NCBI GenBank assembly: GCA_963801475.1 | Contig: CAWDEX010000001.1 | Location: 372,001 to 436,000 of the forward strand | Direction: 5' to 3' | DNA from: DAOMFB01 sp963801475 | Lineage (GTDB): Bacteria > Acidobacteriota > Thermoanaerobaculia > UBA5066 | Length of the DNA stretch: 64,000 nucleotides | Shown: piece by piece, positions 44,693 to 52,862 of the stretch | Numbering within the stretch: the stretch's first letter is position 1 | Layout of the letters: each line of letters starts with the position of its first letter | The notes under the pieces: model-generated | Database searches by the model: none | What the model saw: the letters and a program-made list of their open reading frames with translations, nothing else | What the model was told of the DNA's origin: nothing | Made by a program: the position numbers and the translations under genes

Positions 44693-46110
44693 GCGTCTTC
44701 TACGAAAAGTTCGACCGTCACGCCCACGGCGAGGGGCTCAAGGCGCACGCGACCCACTACTGCCCGGGCTGCGGCCACGGCCTCGCGCACAAGTTTCTCG
44801 CCGAGGCGATCGAGGAGCTCGGCATCCAGGACCGGACGGTCGCCATCTCCCCGGTCGGCTGTTCCGTCTTCCTCTATTACTACTTCGACGTCGGCAACTC
44901 GCAGGCCGCGCACGGGCGCGCCCCCGCAGTCGGCCTCGGCCACAAGCTGGCCAACCCCGACTCGATCGTCGTCTCCTATCAGGGGGACGGCGACCTCGCC
45001 TCCATCGGCCTCGCGGAGATCGTCTGGGCCTGTCACCTCGGCATCCCCCTGACGGTCATCTTCGTGAACAACGCGATCTACGGCATGACGGGCGGCCAGA
45101 TGGCCCCGACGACGCTCATGGGGCAGAAGACGTCGACGAGCCCCTGGGGGCGCGACCGTCTCGCGGGACCGCCGATGAAGATGGCGGAGCTCATCGCCGG
45201 TCTCGAGGCCCCCATTTACGTCGAGCGCGTCGCCCTCTTCGACGCCAAGCAACGGATGCGGGCTAAGAAGGCCATCCTGAAGGGGATGAAGCTCCAGACC
45301 GAGGGGCGCGGACTCTCGTTCATCGAGGTCCTCGCCGAGTGCCCCACCCACCTGAAGATGACGCCGGAAGAGTCGGAGAAGTGGGTGAAGGAGCAGATGC
45401 TTCCCGTCTTCCCGCTCGGCGTGAAGAAGGACGTCACGGCCGAGCCGTGGTTCCATCCCGGAAAGCCGACGTTCGACCCGGCGAAGGTGCTCGAGGTGCT
45501 CGAAGGCTCCGTGGAGCCGGCGCCGCGGTTCGCGTCCGGCTTCCCGACGCACCTCCACGACCACGACGTGTCGATGAAGCTGGCGGGATCCGGGGGAGAC
45601 GGCGCCCAGACGGCCGCCATGCTCATCGCCACGGCGGCCATCCACGAGGGGTTCGACGCGACCCACATCCCCAGCTACGGACCGGAGTCGCGCGGCGGGA
45701 CGTCGTACGCCGACGTCCACGTCGCCGCCGAGGAGGTCTTCTCGACGGCCGCGCCGAAGCCCGACGTCCTCATCGCCTTCAACGCCCCGAGCCTCGCGAG
45801 GTTCGGCCCCACCGTCCCGCCGGGCGGAACGATCCTCTACGACAGCTCGGTGGTGGCGAGCCTGCCGGCGTTCGACCCGCGCGTGCGGGTCCTCGGGGTG
45901 CCGTTCACGGAGATCGCCGTCGGCCTCGGCAAGGCCGTCGTGAAGAACATCGTGGCGCTCGGCGCGCTCCAGGCCGCAACGGGCCTCTTCCCGAAGGAGA
46001 CCTTCCTGACCGCCGTCCGGATGGCGCTGAAGGACAAGGCGAAGCTGATCCCGATGAACGAGGCGGCATTCCAGGCGGGCGTGAACGCCCTGTCTCCCGT
46101 GACCATGTGA
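44689..46110 (+). CDS. 2-oxoacid:ferredoxin oxidoreductase, fused beta-gamma subunit
   Basis: A 473-residue protein. The beta (TPP) domain has YCPGCGHG near the start, ISPVGCS, and the TPP/Mg2+ motif GDGDLASIG...NNAIYGMTGG. From about residue 285 the gamma domain follows (KLAGSGGDGAQTAAMLIATA, YGPESRGGTSYADV). With the upstream ferredoxin-alpha protein it completes a two-polypeptide OFOR. Its start overlaps the upstream stop. A short Cys-containing protein and a nine-haem cytochrome follow, pointing to electron transfer between ferredoxin and a periplasmic/quinone chain. Confidence 0.88.
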   Translation: MSVFYEKFDRHAHGEGLKAHATHYCPGCGHGLAHKFLAEAIEELGIQDRTVAISPVGCSVFLYYYFDVGNSQAAHGRAPAVGLGHKLANPDSIVVSYQGDGDLASIGLAEIVWACHLGIPLTVIFVNNAIYGMTGGQMAPTTLMGQKTSTSPWGRDRLAGPPMKMAELIAGLEAPIYVERVALFDAKQRMRAKKAILKGMKLQTEGRGLSFIEVLAECPTHLKMTPEESEKWVKEQMLPVFPLGVKKDVTAEPWFHPGKPTFDPAKVLEVLEGSVEPAPRFASGFPTHLHDHDVSMKLAGSGGDGAQTAAMLIATAAIHEGFDATHIPSYGPESRGGTSYADVHVAAEEVFSTAAPKPDVLIAFNAPSLARFGPTVPPGGTILYDSSVVASLPAFDPRVRVLGVPFTEIAVGLGKAVVKNIVALGALQAATGLFPKETFLTAVRMALKDKAKLIPMNEAAFQAGVNALSPVTM

Positions 46111-46132
46111 CCGCCAGGCGAAGGAGACGGCC

Positions 46133-46417
46133 ATGACCGAGCCCATCGTTTCGATAGCCCTCACCCCGGCGGAGTGGCGCCTCGTCTCCGAGCTGCGCGC
46201 GGTGCCGTCCTCGCTCCTGAAGGAGAAGGCGCTCGAGCTCTTCGCCGCCGTCCTCGACTTCGCCCGCGAGCCCCGGTGCGCCGAGGTGCAGGCCGACGGC
46301 GTCCCCTGCGACACCCCGAGCCGCGACTGCGAGCAGTGCCTGCACGTCGACTGGATGCTCGACACGCTGCGGCGGCGGACGCTCGAGTCCGTGGAGCACC
46401 CGGGCGCCGTCCGTTGA
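46133..46417 (+). CDS. small cysteine-containing protein in OFOR operon
   Basis: A 94-residue cytoplasmic protein with GGAGACGGCC upstream. The N-terminal half is helical (LTPAEWRLVSELRAVPSSLLKEKALELF). The C-terminal half holds four cysteines (C49, C59, C66, C69) ending in CEQCLHVDW, enough for one zinc or Fe-S site. It lies 22 bases after the OFOR beta-gamma gene and 69 bases before the nine-haem cytochrome, so it is probably part of the same operon. I do not recognise the family; an assembly or redox-linker role is a guess. Confidence 0.5.
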   Translation: MTEPIVSIALTPAEWRLVSELRAVPSSLLKEKALELFAAVLDFAREPRCAEVQADGVPCDTPSRDCEQCLHVDWMLDTLRRRTLESVEHPGAVR

Positions 46418-46486
46418 TTGAAGCAAACGTCTCATGGACGCCCCGGGGGCGCCCGGGACAGCCTTGGGCGGGAGGGTGAAGCGCCT

Positions 46487-47542
46487 ATGACGCGTCGGTT
46501 TCGCGCGCCGCTGGTCCTGTTGCTCGTCTGGGCGGCGCTTCCGCTCCTCGGGGTCGACGCCGCAAAGGACGAGGTGGACACCTGCCTCTCCTGCCACGGC
46601 GAGAAGGGCCTCGACAAGAAGCTGCCCAGCGGCGAGGTGAAGTCCCTCTACGTCGACCGCGCCACCTTCGAGAAGTCGATCCACGGCGCCAAGCTGGGCT
46701 GCACGGGCTGCCACCCGGGCTACCAGGAGATGCCGCACCCCGAGCGGCCGGCGAAGGATCTCGCGGCCTTCACGGCCTCGTTCCGGGAGACGTGCAAGAG
46801 CTGCCATTTCGCCAACTACACGAAGGCGCTCGACAGCGTCCACTTCGCGGCGCTGTCGAAGGGAAACACCATCGCGCCGTTCTGCGCCGACTGCCACGGG
46901 GCGCACGACGTCCAGAAGCCGAACGCGCCGCGGACGAAGATCTCCGATACCTGCTCCTCGTGCCACTCGGGCGAGGCCGAGGCCTACGCGCAGAGCGTGC
47001 ACGGAAAGACGCTCGCGGCCACGAACAGCCCCGACGTCCCCGTCTGCACGGACTGCCACAAGTCGCACGCCATCGCCGATCCCAAGGGGCAGACCTGGCG
47101 CATGAAGTCGCCGGAGACCTGCGGCAGCTGCCACGCCGACGAGGCCAAGATGAAGAAGTACGGCCTCTCGGCGAACGTCTACACCTCGTACCTCACCGAC
47201 TTCCATGGGCGGAGCGCCTCGCTCGTGGCCGGCCAGAAGAAGCAGGCCGAGAAGATCGTCGCCGTCTGCGTCGACTGCCACGGCGTCCACGACATCGCGC
47301 GGGTGAAGGACGCGGGCTCCCACGTGCTCCAGAAGAATCTCCAGGCCACCTGCGCGAAGTGCCACCCCGGCGCCCCGCCGAACTTCCCGGCGGCCTGGCT
47401 CTCGCACTACGAGCCGAGCCCGAAGAAGGCGCCGCTCGTCTGGGCGACGGCGCTCTTCTACAAGATCCTCATCCCCCTGATGATCGGCGGGCTCGTCCTT
47501 CAGGTCCTGCTGCACCTCTGGCGGGTCGTGGTGAACCGATGA
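46487..47542 (+). CDS. nine-haem membrane-anchored cytochrome c
   Basis: A 351-residue protein with a signal peptide and nine CxxCH motifs at C33, C72, C103, C133, C156, C187, C212, C261 and C289, spread over the periplasmic part. A single C-terminal membrane helix (about 324-344) with basic residues after it anchors it. Its stop overlaps the start of the cytochrome b gene as ATGA, so the two probably form a quinone-linked b/c complex like those of metal reducers and sulfate reducers. The ATG at 46487 is chosen because the signal peptide begins there. Confidence 0.9.
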   Translation: MTRRFRAPLVLLLVWAALPLLGVDAAKDEVDTCLSCHGEKGLDKKLPSGEVKSLYVDRATFEKSIHGAKLGCTGCHPGYQEMPHPERPAKDLAAFTASFRETCKSCHFANYTKALDSVHFAALSKGNTIAPFCADCHGAHDVQKPNAPRTKISDTCSSCHSGEAEAYAQSVHGKTLAATNSPDVPVCTDCHKSHAIADPKGQTWRMKSPETCGSCHADEAKMKKYGLSANVYTSYLTDFHGRSASLVAGQKKQAEKIVAVCVDCHGVHDIARVKDAGSHVLQKNLQATCAKCHPGAPPNFPAAWLSHYEPSPKKAPLVWATALFYKILIPLMIGGLVLQVLLHLWRVVVNR

Positions 47543-48264
47543 CCGAGACGATCGTCCGTTTCTCCAGGAAACAGCGCATCGAGCATCTCGTCGTGATGCT
47601 CCTCTTCATGACCCTGGCGCTGACCGGCTTCCCGCAGAAGTTCTACGAGGCGCGGTGGGCCGCCGTCATCGTGAACGCCATCGGCGGCCTCGACCGCGTC
47701 CGGTTCCTCCACCGGATGGCGGGCCTGCTCTTCAGCGTGGCCACCATCTTCCACATCGTCCTCATCACCCTCCTCGCCCTGATGCGGCGCGCGGGAATGA
47801 CGATGGTGCCGACCCGGCGCGACTTCTCGGATGCCATCCAGCAGATCGGCTGGTACCTCGGTCTCGCAAAGGAGCCGGCGAAGTTCGACCGTTACGACTA
47901 CCGGCAGAAGTTCGAGTACTGGGGGATGCTGATCGGAAGCCTCGTCATGGTCGTGACGGGGCTCATCCTCTATCTCCCCCTTCTCTTCACGCGCTTCTTC
48001 CCCGGCGAGTTCATCCCCGTGGCGCAGGTGGCCCACAGCAATGAAGGGCTGATGGCGTTTCTCGTCGTGATCACCTGGCACATCTACAACGCCCACCTCT
48101 CGCCGGACGTCTTCCCGTTCGACACCTGCATCTTCACCGGGAAGATCTCGGTCGATCGGATGCATCACGAGCACCCGCTGGAACTGGCCCGGATGACCGG
48201 GGACGAGGCGGACGCCGCCCCCGGGCACGGCGCCGCCCCGGGCGGGACAGCGCCCCCGGCCTGA
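47539..48264 (+). CDS. membrane cytochrome b (b561/FDH-gamma-like)
   Basis: A 241-residue protein with four membrane helices (about 17-33, 58-80, 130-150 and 175-195). The His residues lie where the haem ligands of cytochrome b561/formate-dehydrogenase gamma proteins are found (RIEHLVVMLLF, FLHRMAGLLF, FHIVLITLLA, FLVVITWHIYNAHL). It would take electrons from or give them to the menaquinone pool and exchange them with the nine-haem cytochrome encoded just upstream. It overlaps that gene by four bases. The C-terminal tail is acidic/Ala-rich. Confidence 0.85.
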   Translation: MTETIVRFSRKQRIEHLVVMLLFMTLALTGFPQKFYEARWAAVIVNAIGGLDRVRFLHRMAGLLFSVATIFHIVLITLLALMRRAGMTMVPTRRDFSDAIQQIGWYLGLAKEPAKFDRYDYRQKFEYWGMLIGSLVMVVTGLILYLPLLFTRFFPGEFIPVAQVAHSNEGLMAFLVVITWHIYNAHLSPDVFPFDTCIFTGKISVDRMHHEHPLELARMTGDEADAAPGHGAAPGGTAPPA

Positions 48265-48272
48265 AGCCGGGA

Positions 48273-49220
48273 ATGCCCGAGACCTTTCTCGCCTTCGTCG
48301 TTCAGTCGGCCGCCGCCGCCGGCGTGACCGCCGCGCTCCTCAAGGCGTGGCGGGTGAAGAGCCCGACGCTTCGCCTCCGGTTCTGGGTCCTCGCGCTCTC
48401 GCTTCCGGTGGTCCTGCCGCCCGTCTATGCCGCGGCCTTCCCGGTCCGGTCCTCGGACGTCTTCCGTCGGAGCGTCGCTCTCTTCGTCGCGTCCCGCTGG
48501 GCCGAGCTGCCGGCGGGCGCCTGGCGGCTGGGGCCCTTCCTCGCCGTGGTCCTCGCCGCGACCGGCCTCGCGCTCTTCCTGCGCGATCTCGTTCCAGCCC
48601 TCCGGCAGGGGTGGCGCCTCCGGGTCCATGACACCGACGACGACCCCCGCGGGCGCGAGATCGGCGAGCGCGTCGCCTCGCACGCAGCGCGCCTCTTCGT
48701 CACCCCGCCGGCGACCAGCCTCGTTCCCGACGACGAGACGGCGTACCTCTACTGCCGCGGCTTCTTCGCGCCGTCGGTGTCCGTCTCGACCGGAGCCCTT
48801 GCGGCGCTATCGCCGGACGAACTGGACGCAGCCCTCGCCCACGAAGTGGCGCACGTCGCGGGCCGGCATCTGCTTCTCGGCTGGGGGCTCATCGGCCTCC
48901 GCTCCGTCCTGTTCTGGAACCCGGTGGCCCAGATCGTCGGGCGGACGGCCGTCCTCGAGATGGAGCGGGCCGCCGACGCGGCGGCCGCGGCCGTCACCGG
49001 ACGCCCCGGGTCGGTCGGCTCGGCCCTCGCGAAGCTCGGTGTCATGGCGGACGACGACGGGATCAACCTGCCCGGAGGCCTCCGCTTCTCGGTCGTCAAA
49101 GCGAGGCTTCTCCGGCTGGCGGAAGCGGCCGGGGACGCGGAGCCTGACGGCCTCGACGGCCTCCGGTTGTCGCTCGCCGGCGTCGGGATCGCCCTTCTCA
49201 TGTTCTTCGTGGTGGCCTGA
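48273..49220 (+). CDS. M56-family (BlaR1-like) membrane metallopeptidase
   Basis: A 315-residue membrane protein with several N-terminal helices and HEVAH (His190, Glu191, His194), plus a downstream Glu in LEMERAADAAA, the zinc ligands of M56 peptidases. It lacks the C-terminal penicillin-binding sensor of BlaR1. M56 peptidases usually cleave BlaI-type repressors, but no BlaI gene is adjacent; instead it overlaps a membrane protein and a two-component pair. It may cleave an anti-sigma factor or act in signal relay. It starts nine bases after the cytochrome b stop. Confidence 0.8.
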   Translation: MPETFLAFVVQSAAAAGVTAALLKAWRVKSPTLRLRFWVLALSLPVVLPPVYAAAFPVRSSDVFRRSVALFVASRWAELPAGAWRLGPFLAVVLAATGLALFLRDLVPALRQGWRLRVHDTDDDPRGREIGERVASHAARLFVTPPATSLVPDDETAYLYCRGFFAPSVSVSTGALAALSPDELDAALAHEVAHVAGRHLLLGWGLIGLRSVLFWNPVAQIVGRTAVLEMERAADAAAAAVTGRPGSVGSALAKLGVMADDDGINLPGGLRFSVVKARLLRLAEAAGDAEPDGLDGLRLSLAGVGIALLMFFVVA

Positions 49221-49789
49221 TGGGAGAGACGATGGCACTCCCGTCCCGCGGACTCGGGGCTCTCGTCGGCCGCTACGCCGCCGTGGTGACGGCAGCCGCC
49301 TCGGTGCTTCTCGTTCTCGACGCCGTACCGTGGCTCCTCCACGGTCTGGTCCGCGGGGTCGTGGCCCACCGGACCGTGGAAGACGCCGAGCAAACGCTCG
49401 GATCGAAGCTGCTCGTTCCAGCCTACTTTCCCCAGGCTTTTCGGTGGCCTCCCGTCGAGATCCGGACGATCTCCCGGCCGTCCCGCGCGGCCGCGCTCAC
49501 CCTCGCCCCGGCGGGCCCGGGAGGAAGGTCCGTCCTGATCGTCCAGTCGCTCGACGGCGACGTTCCGGTCGGCGACAGGCTCCTTCCGCCCGGAAAGGAG
49601 CTCCACCGGGTCACGTTCGACCTCGGGGGAAGCCCGGCCGTGATGACGGACGTCCTCCTCCCGCCCGACGGGACCTTTCACGACGTCGCGTTCGTCGCGG
49701 ACGGCCGGCGGGTCGTCTTCCGCTTTCAGGGCGATCCCGAGGAGATCCTGAAGATGGCGGCGAGCCTCGGACGGAGCGGGCCGCCATGA
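49220..49789 (+). CDS. membrane-anchored protein of unknown function
   Basis: A 189-residue protein with one N-terminal membrane helix (about residues 20-45) and an extracytoplasmic domain (KLLVPAYFPQAFRWPPVEIR, SVLIVQSLDGDVPVGDRLLPPG, FRFQGDPEEILKMAASL). Its first base is the last base of the M56 stop codon, and its own stop overlaps the histidine kinase start (ATGA). Such tight overlap suggests a stoichiometric signalling unit. It might be the sensor domain or the target of the M56 peptidase. No family was recognised. Confidence 0.55.
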   Translation: MGETMALPSRGLGALVGRYAAVVTAAASVLLVLDAVPWLLHGLVRGVVAHRTVEDAEQTLGSKLLVPAYFPQAFRWPPVEIRTISRPSRAAALTLAPAGPGGRSVLIVQSLDGDVPVGDRLLPPGKELHRVTFDLGGSPAVMTDVLLPPDGTFHDVAFVADGRRVVFRFQGDPEEILKMAASLGRSGPP

Positions 49790-51564
49790 GCGACCTGACG
49801 CCCCGCACGGGCCGCGGGCTCACGGGGCGCGCCATCGTCCTCATGTTCATCGGGCTCGTCGTTCCGGCGGTCCTTCTCGGGTTCTCGGGAGCCCGGACCC
49901 TGTCGGAGTACCGGGGACAGCTCCTCGCCGAACGCGAGCGGCTGGCGACGGCCATCGCCGGACACGTCAACACGACGCTCCACTGGTCTCTGGGCGACCT
50001 CTGGGCGCTTCAGGCCGGAACGATCCCGCCCGATTTGGCCCGGGCCCGGCTCCACGAGTCCCTCCTCCGCTCTCCGTTTCTCGAGAAGGTCTTCCTGGCC
50101 GACGCCTCGGGGGCCGTGACGTGGCACGAGCCGTCGCAGGCATCGCTCCCGCCGGCCGACGCGATCGCCCGGACCGTGGCCGAGGCGCGGCGCAGCTCGC
50201 AGGTGGCCTTCCTGACGGTATCGGACGGCGCGGTGCTGAGCCTCATGATCGTCGTCCCTCTCCACGGCTCGGACGCCTCCGTCGCGGAGTGCGCGGGCGC
50301 TGTGCTCGATCCGGCCCGGCCCGCGCTCGCCTCCGTTCTCGGACCCGGGCGGGCCGGCGAGCGGGCGTCGGTCGACGTCGTGGACGCCGCGGGGCGCGTC
50401 CTCGCGTCGTCGCATGCCGACCGGATCGGACGGACGGCGATCCTTCCGTCCCCCGGAAAGGCCCGGGGCGCCGTCGCCTTCGAAGAGGGCGAGGTCGTCG
50501 CGTCGGTGCCCCTGTCGCTCCTGCCCCTTTCCGTGGTCGTCCGGCAGGAGGAAGCCGAGCTCATGGCGCCGATCCACGCGGCGGAGCTCCGGGTCGTCAT
50601 CGCGATCCCGCTCCTCCTCCTGATCGTGGTCCTCTTCGCCTGGGGCGCCGCCCGGAGCCTGACGCAGCCGATCGCGGTCCTGACGGCGGCCGCCGAGCGG
50701 ATCGCCGCCGGGGAGCTGTCAGGCGAGATCCCGCCGCTCGGGGAGGACGAGGTGGGACGCCTCGGGCGGTCCCTGGAGACGATGCGCGAACGGCTGGCCG
50801 AGGCGTTCACGCGCGAACGGCAGACCCAGGAGGAGCTGGAGCGGCGCGTGGCCGAGCGGACGCGCGACCTGACGGCCCTGACGCACGAGCTGAAGGACCG
50901 CGACGAGCGGCGCGCCCAGCTCCTTGCGAAGTTCATCAGGGCCCAGGAGGACGAGCGGAAGCGGATCGCCCGCGAGCTTCACGACGAGACCTGTCAGACG
51001 GTGGCCGCGCTCTCCATGGCCGCCGACACGGCCCTGGCCATGCCCCCGGACCCGGACCGGGGCCGCCTCCGGGACATCAAGGGTCTCGCGGGGCGGGCCC
51101 TCGCGGAGATCCATCGCGTCATCTACGACCTGCGGCCTTCGGTCCTCGACGACCTGGGCCTGGCCTCCGCCGTGACGTGGACTGCGGAACGCCAGCTGAA
51201 GCCCCTCGGGATCACCTTCCGCTGCGAGATCGAAGGACTCGACGAGCGGCTCCCGGTCGAGATCGAGACGGCCGTCTTCCGCGTCGTCCAGGAGGCGCTG
51301 ACGAACGTCGTCCGCCATTCGAAAGCCGAGTCGGTCCTCCTCCAGATGGCGCGGGAGAACGGGCGCCTCTCGATCGAGGTCGAGGACGACGGGCAGGGCT
51401 TCGACCCCGCGACGGTCGCCACCCCCGAGTCGTCCGGTCGCGGCTTGGGCCTCCTCGGCATCCGTGAGAGAGTCGAGCTGCTCGGAGGGCACGTGCAGAT
51501 CGAGTCGTCGCCGGGTCAGGGAACACGGCTGGTCCTCTCCATCCCGCTTCCCGGGGAGGCGTGA
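49786..51564 (+). CDS. NarL-class sensor histidine kinase
   Basis: A 592-residue kinase: a membrane helix at about residues 15-34, a large periplasmic cache-like sensor (about 40-260), a second helix (about 265-290), a HAMP domain (ARSLTQPIAVLTAAAERIAAG), a coiled coil and HisKA_3 with phospho-acceptor His399 (RIARELHDETCQT), then HATPase_c (VVQEALTNVVRHSKAE, VEDDGQGFD, GLLGIRERVELLGG). It phosphorylates the response regulator encoded next. It starts at an ATGA overlap with the upstream membrane protein. Confidence 0.9.
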   Translation: MSDLTPRTGRGLTGRAIVLMFIGLVVPAVLLGFSGARTLSEYRGQLLAERERLATAIAGHVNTTLHWSLGDLWALQAGTIPPDLARARLHESLLRSPFLEKVFLADASGAVTWHEPSQASLPPADAIARTVAEARRSSQVAFLTVSDGAVLSLMIVVPLHGSDASVAECAGAVLDPARPALASVLGPGRAGERASVDVVDAAGRVLASSHADRIGRTAILPSPGKARGAVAFEEGEVVASVPLSLLPLSVVVRQEEAELMAPIHAAELRVVIAIPLLLLIVVLFAWGAARSLTQPIAVLTAAAERIAAGELSGEIPPLGEDEVGRLGRSLETMRERLAEAFTRERQTQEELERRVAERTRDLTALTHELKDRDERRAQLLAKFIRAQEDERKRIARELHDETCQTVAALSMAADTALAMPPDPDRGRLRDIKGLAGRALAEIHRVIYDLRPSVLDDLGLASAVTWTAERQLKPLGITFRCEIEGLDERLPVEIETAVFRVVQEALTNVVRHSKAESVLLQMARENGRLSIEVEDDGQGFDPATVATPESSGRGLGLLGIRERVELLGGHVQIESSPGQGTRLVLSIPLPGEA

Positions 51565-51565
51565 G

Positions 51566-52213
51566 GTGGCGAAGACCCGCATCGTCCTGGCCGACGACCA
51601 CGCCCTCCTGCGCGAGGGGATCCGCGCCCTCCTTTCGCGGGAGAGCGACCTCGAGGTGGTCGGCGAGGCGTCGGACGGGCGCGAGGCCATCGCGCGGTGC
51701 CGGGCGCTGAAACCCGACGTCGTCCTGATGGACATCGCGATGCCGGGGCTCGGCGGGCTCGAGGCGGCCCTCGAGATCCGGAAGGAATGCCCGGACACGA
51801 AGATCCTCGTCCTGACGCAGTACGAGGACCGGGAGTACGTCACCCGCTTCCTGAAGGTCGGGGCCGCGGGCTACGTCCTGAAGAATTCGGCCGGCGCGGA
51901 GCTGGCGTCCGCCATCCGGAGCGTCCAGCGCGGCGGCCTCGTCCTCGACCCAAAGGTGGCGCGCGACGCCCTCCGCGAGCCCGAGCCCGCGGCCGGAGGC
52001 GAGGGAGATCCGTACGAGTCGCTCACCGACCGCGAGAAGCAGGTGCTCAAGCTCGTGGCGGAGGGGAAGAGCAACAAGGAAGTCGCGGAGCTCCTCGGCA
52101 TCTCCGTCAAGACCGCCATGTCGCACCGCGAGCGCGTCATGGAGAAGCTCGGCCTCCACAACCGGACCGACCTGATCCGGTTCGCGCTGAAGAAGGGCGT
52201 CATCCAGGGCTGA
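51566..52213 (+). CDS. NarL/FixJ-family response regulator
   Basis: A 215-residue protein starting at GTG 51566, two bases after the kinase stop and inside a GAGG-containing site. The receiver domain has ADDH acidic residues, phospho-acceptor Asp56 (VVLMDIAMPG) and Lys in YVLKNSA. The C-terminal LuxR/GerE HTH reads LTDREKQVLKLVAEGKSNKEVAELLGISVKTA. It is the partner of the kinase just upstream. Its target genes are not evident; the M56 operon itself is a candidate. Confidence 0.92.
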   Translation: MAKTRIVLADDHALLREGIRALLSRESDLEVVGEASDGREAIARCRALKPDVVLMDIAMPGLGGLEAALEIRKECPDTKILVLTQYEDREYVTRFLKVGAAGYVLKNSAGAELASAIRSVQRGGLVLDPKVARDALREPEPAAGGEGDPYESLTDREKQVLKLVAEGKSNKEVAELLGISVKTAMSHRERVMEKLGLHNRTDLIRFALKKGVIQG

Positions 52214-52234
52214 AGGGGGCCCAAAGGTAAAGAA

Positions 52235-52279
52235 GCCGCCCCGCGTGAGCGGGGCGGCGCCGCACCTTCGGGGGTGCGG
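52235..52279. terminator. tandem hairpins between convergent genes
   Basis: A perfect 10-bp stem with a GTGA loop (52235-52258) and a 7-bp stem (52260-52266 with 52273-52279) lie between the response regulator and the convergent small membrane protein. No T-tract is present. Confidence 0.55.
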
Positions 52280-52285
52280 GGAGGC

Positions 52286-52690
52286 TCACTTCTTCTCGTC
52301 GGCGCTCTCTTCGGTCTTCTCTTCCTTGGCCGCGGCGGCCTTCTTGCCCTTTTTCGCCTTCTTCTTTCCGGCGAAGCGGGCCTCGCCGGGCTGCCAGGCC
52401 GGGCCGACCGCGGCTCCGACCTCGTCGGCCGCCTGCTTGAGGCCCGATACGGCTTTCTTGCCGAGGTGGTTGGCGAGCATCGCGAAGCCGAGGAAGGGGA
52501 GGAAGACCACGAAGAGCCCGCCCATCACCGGGGCGCCGAGGAGCATCGCCAGGGTCGGGATCCGCACGTAGGTGGTGTCGGCGTCGCCCGGAAGCGTCCC
52601 CGTGTCCCCCTTGACGACCTCGATTTCCCAGTTGTTCTGCTTCCAGTAGAAGCCGCCCGGAACCTTGTCTCCGCCTTCGTGCTGTCTCAT
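52286..52690 (-). CDS. small membrane protein with Lys/Glu-rich tail
   Basis: A 134-residue protein; ATG 52690 is preceded by a perfect AGGAGG. The N-terminal region (FYWKQNNWEIEVVKGDTG) is followed by one or two hydrophobic helices (about residues 44-75), an Ala/Gly segment and a highly charged tail (KKKAKKGKKAAAAKEEKTEE). No family was recognised. It lies 172 bases downstream of the CHAT gene on the same strand and may be a third gene of that operon, although the gap and its own strong ribosome-binding site leave room for a separate promoter. A perfect 14-base palindrome (52761-52774) lies in the gap. Confidence 0.55.
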   Translation of the reverse strand: MRQHEGGDKVPGGFYWKQNNWEIEVVKGDTGTLPGDADTTYVRIPTLAMLLGAPVMGGLFVVFLPFLGFAMLANHLGKKAVSGLKQAADEVGAAVGPAWQPGEARFAGKKKAKKGKKAAAAKEEKTEESADEKK

Positions 52691-52862
52691 GTTCTGCCTC
52701 CTGTTTTCGCTCACGTGTGTAAGGTAGGCCTTGGGCGGCGAGCGAACCATCGGGCGGAAGCCGGGAATTCCCGGGTTTGAGTTCCCACTTTCGAAGGAAA
52801 AACTCCGGAGGCGGGCGGACAAAAGTCCCGAGACCCGTGTCGTCCGGACAAATGATCCGGAA

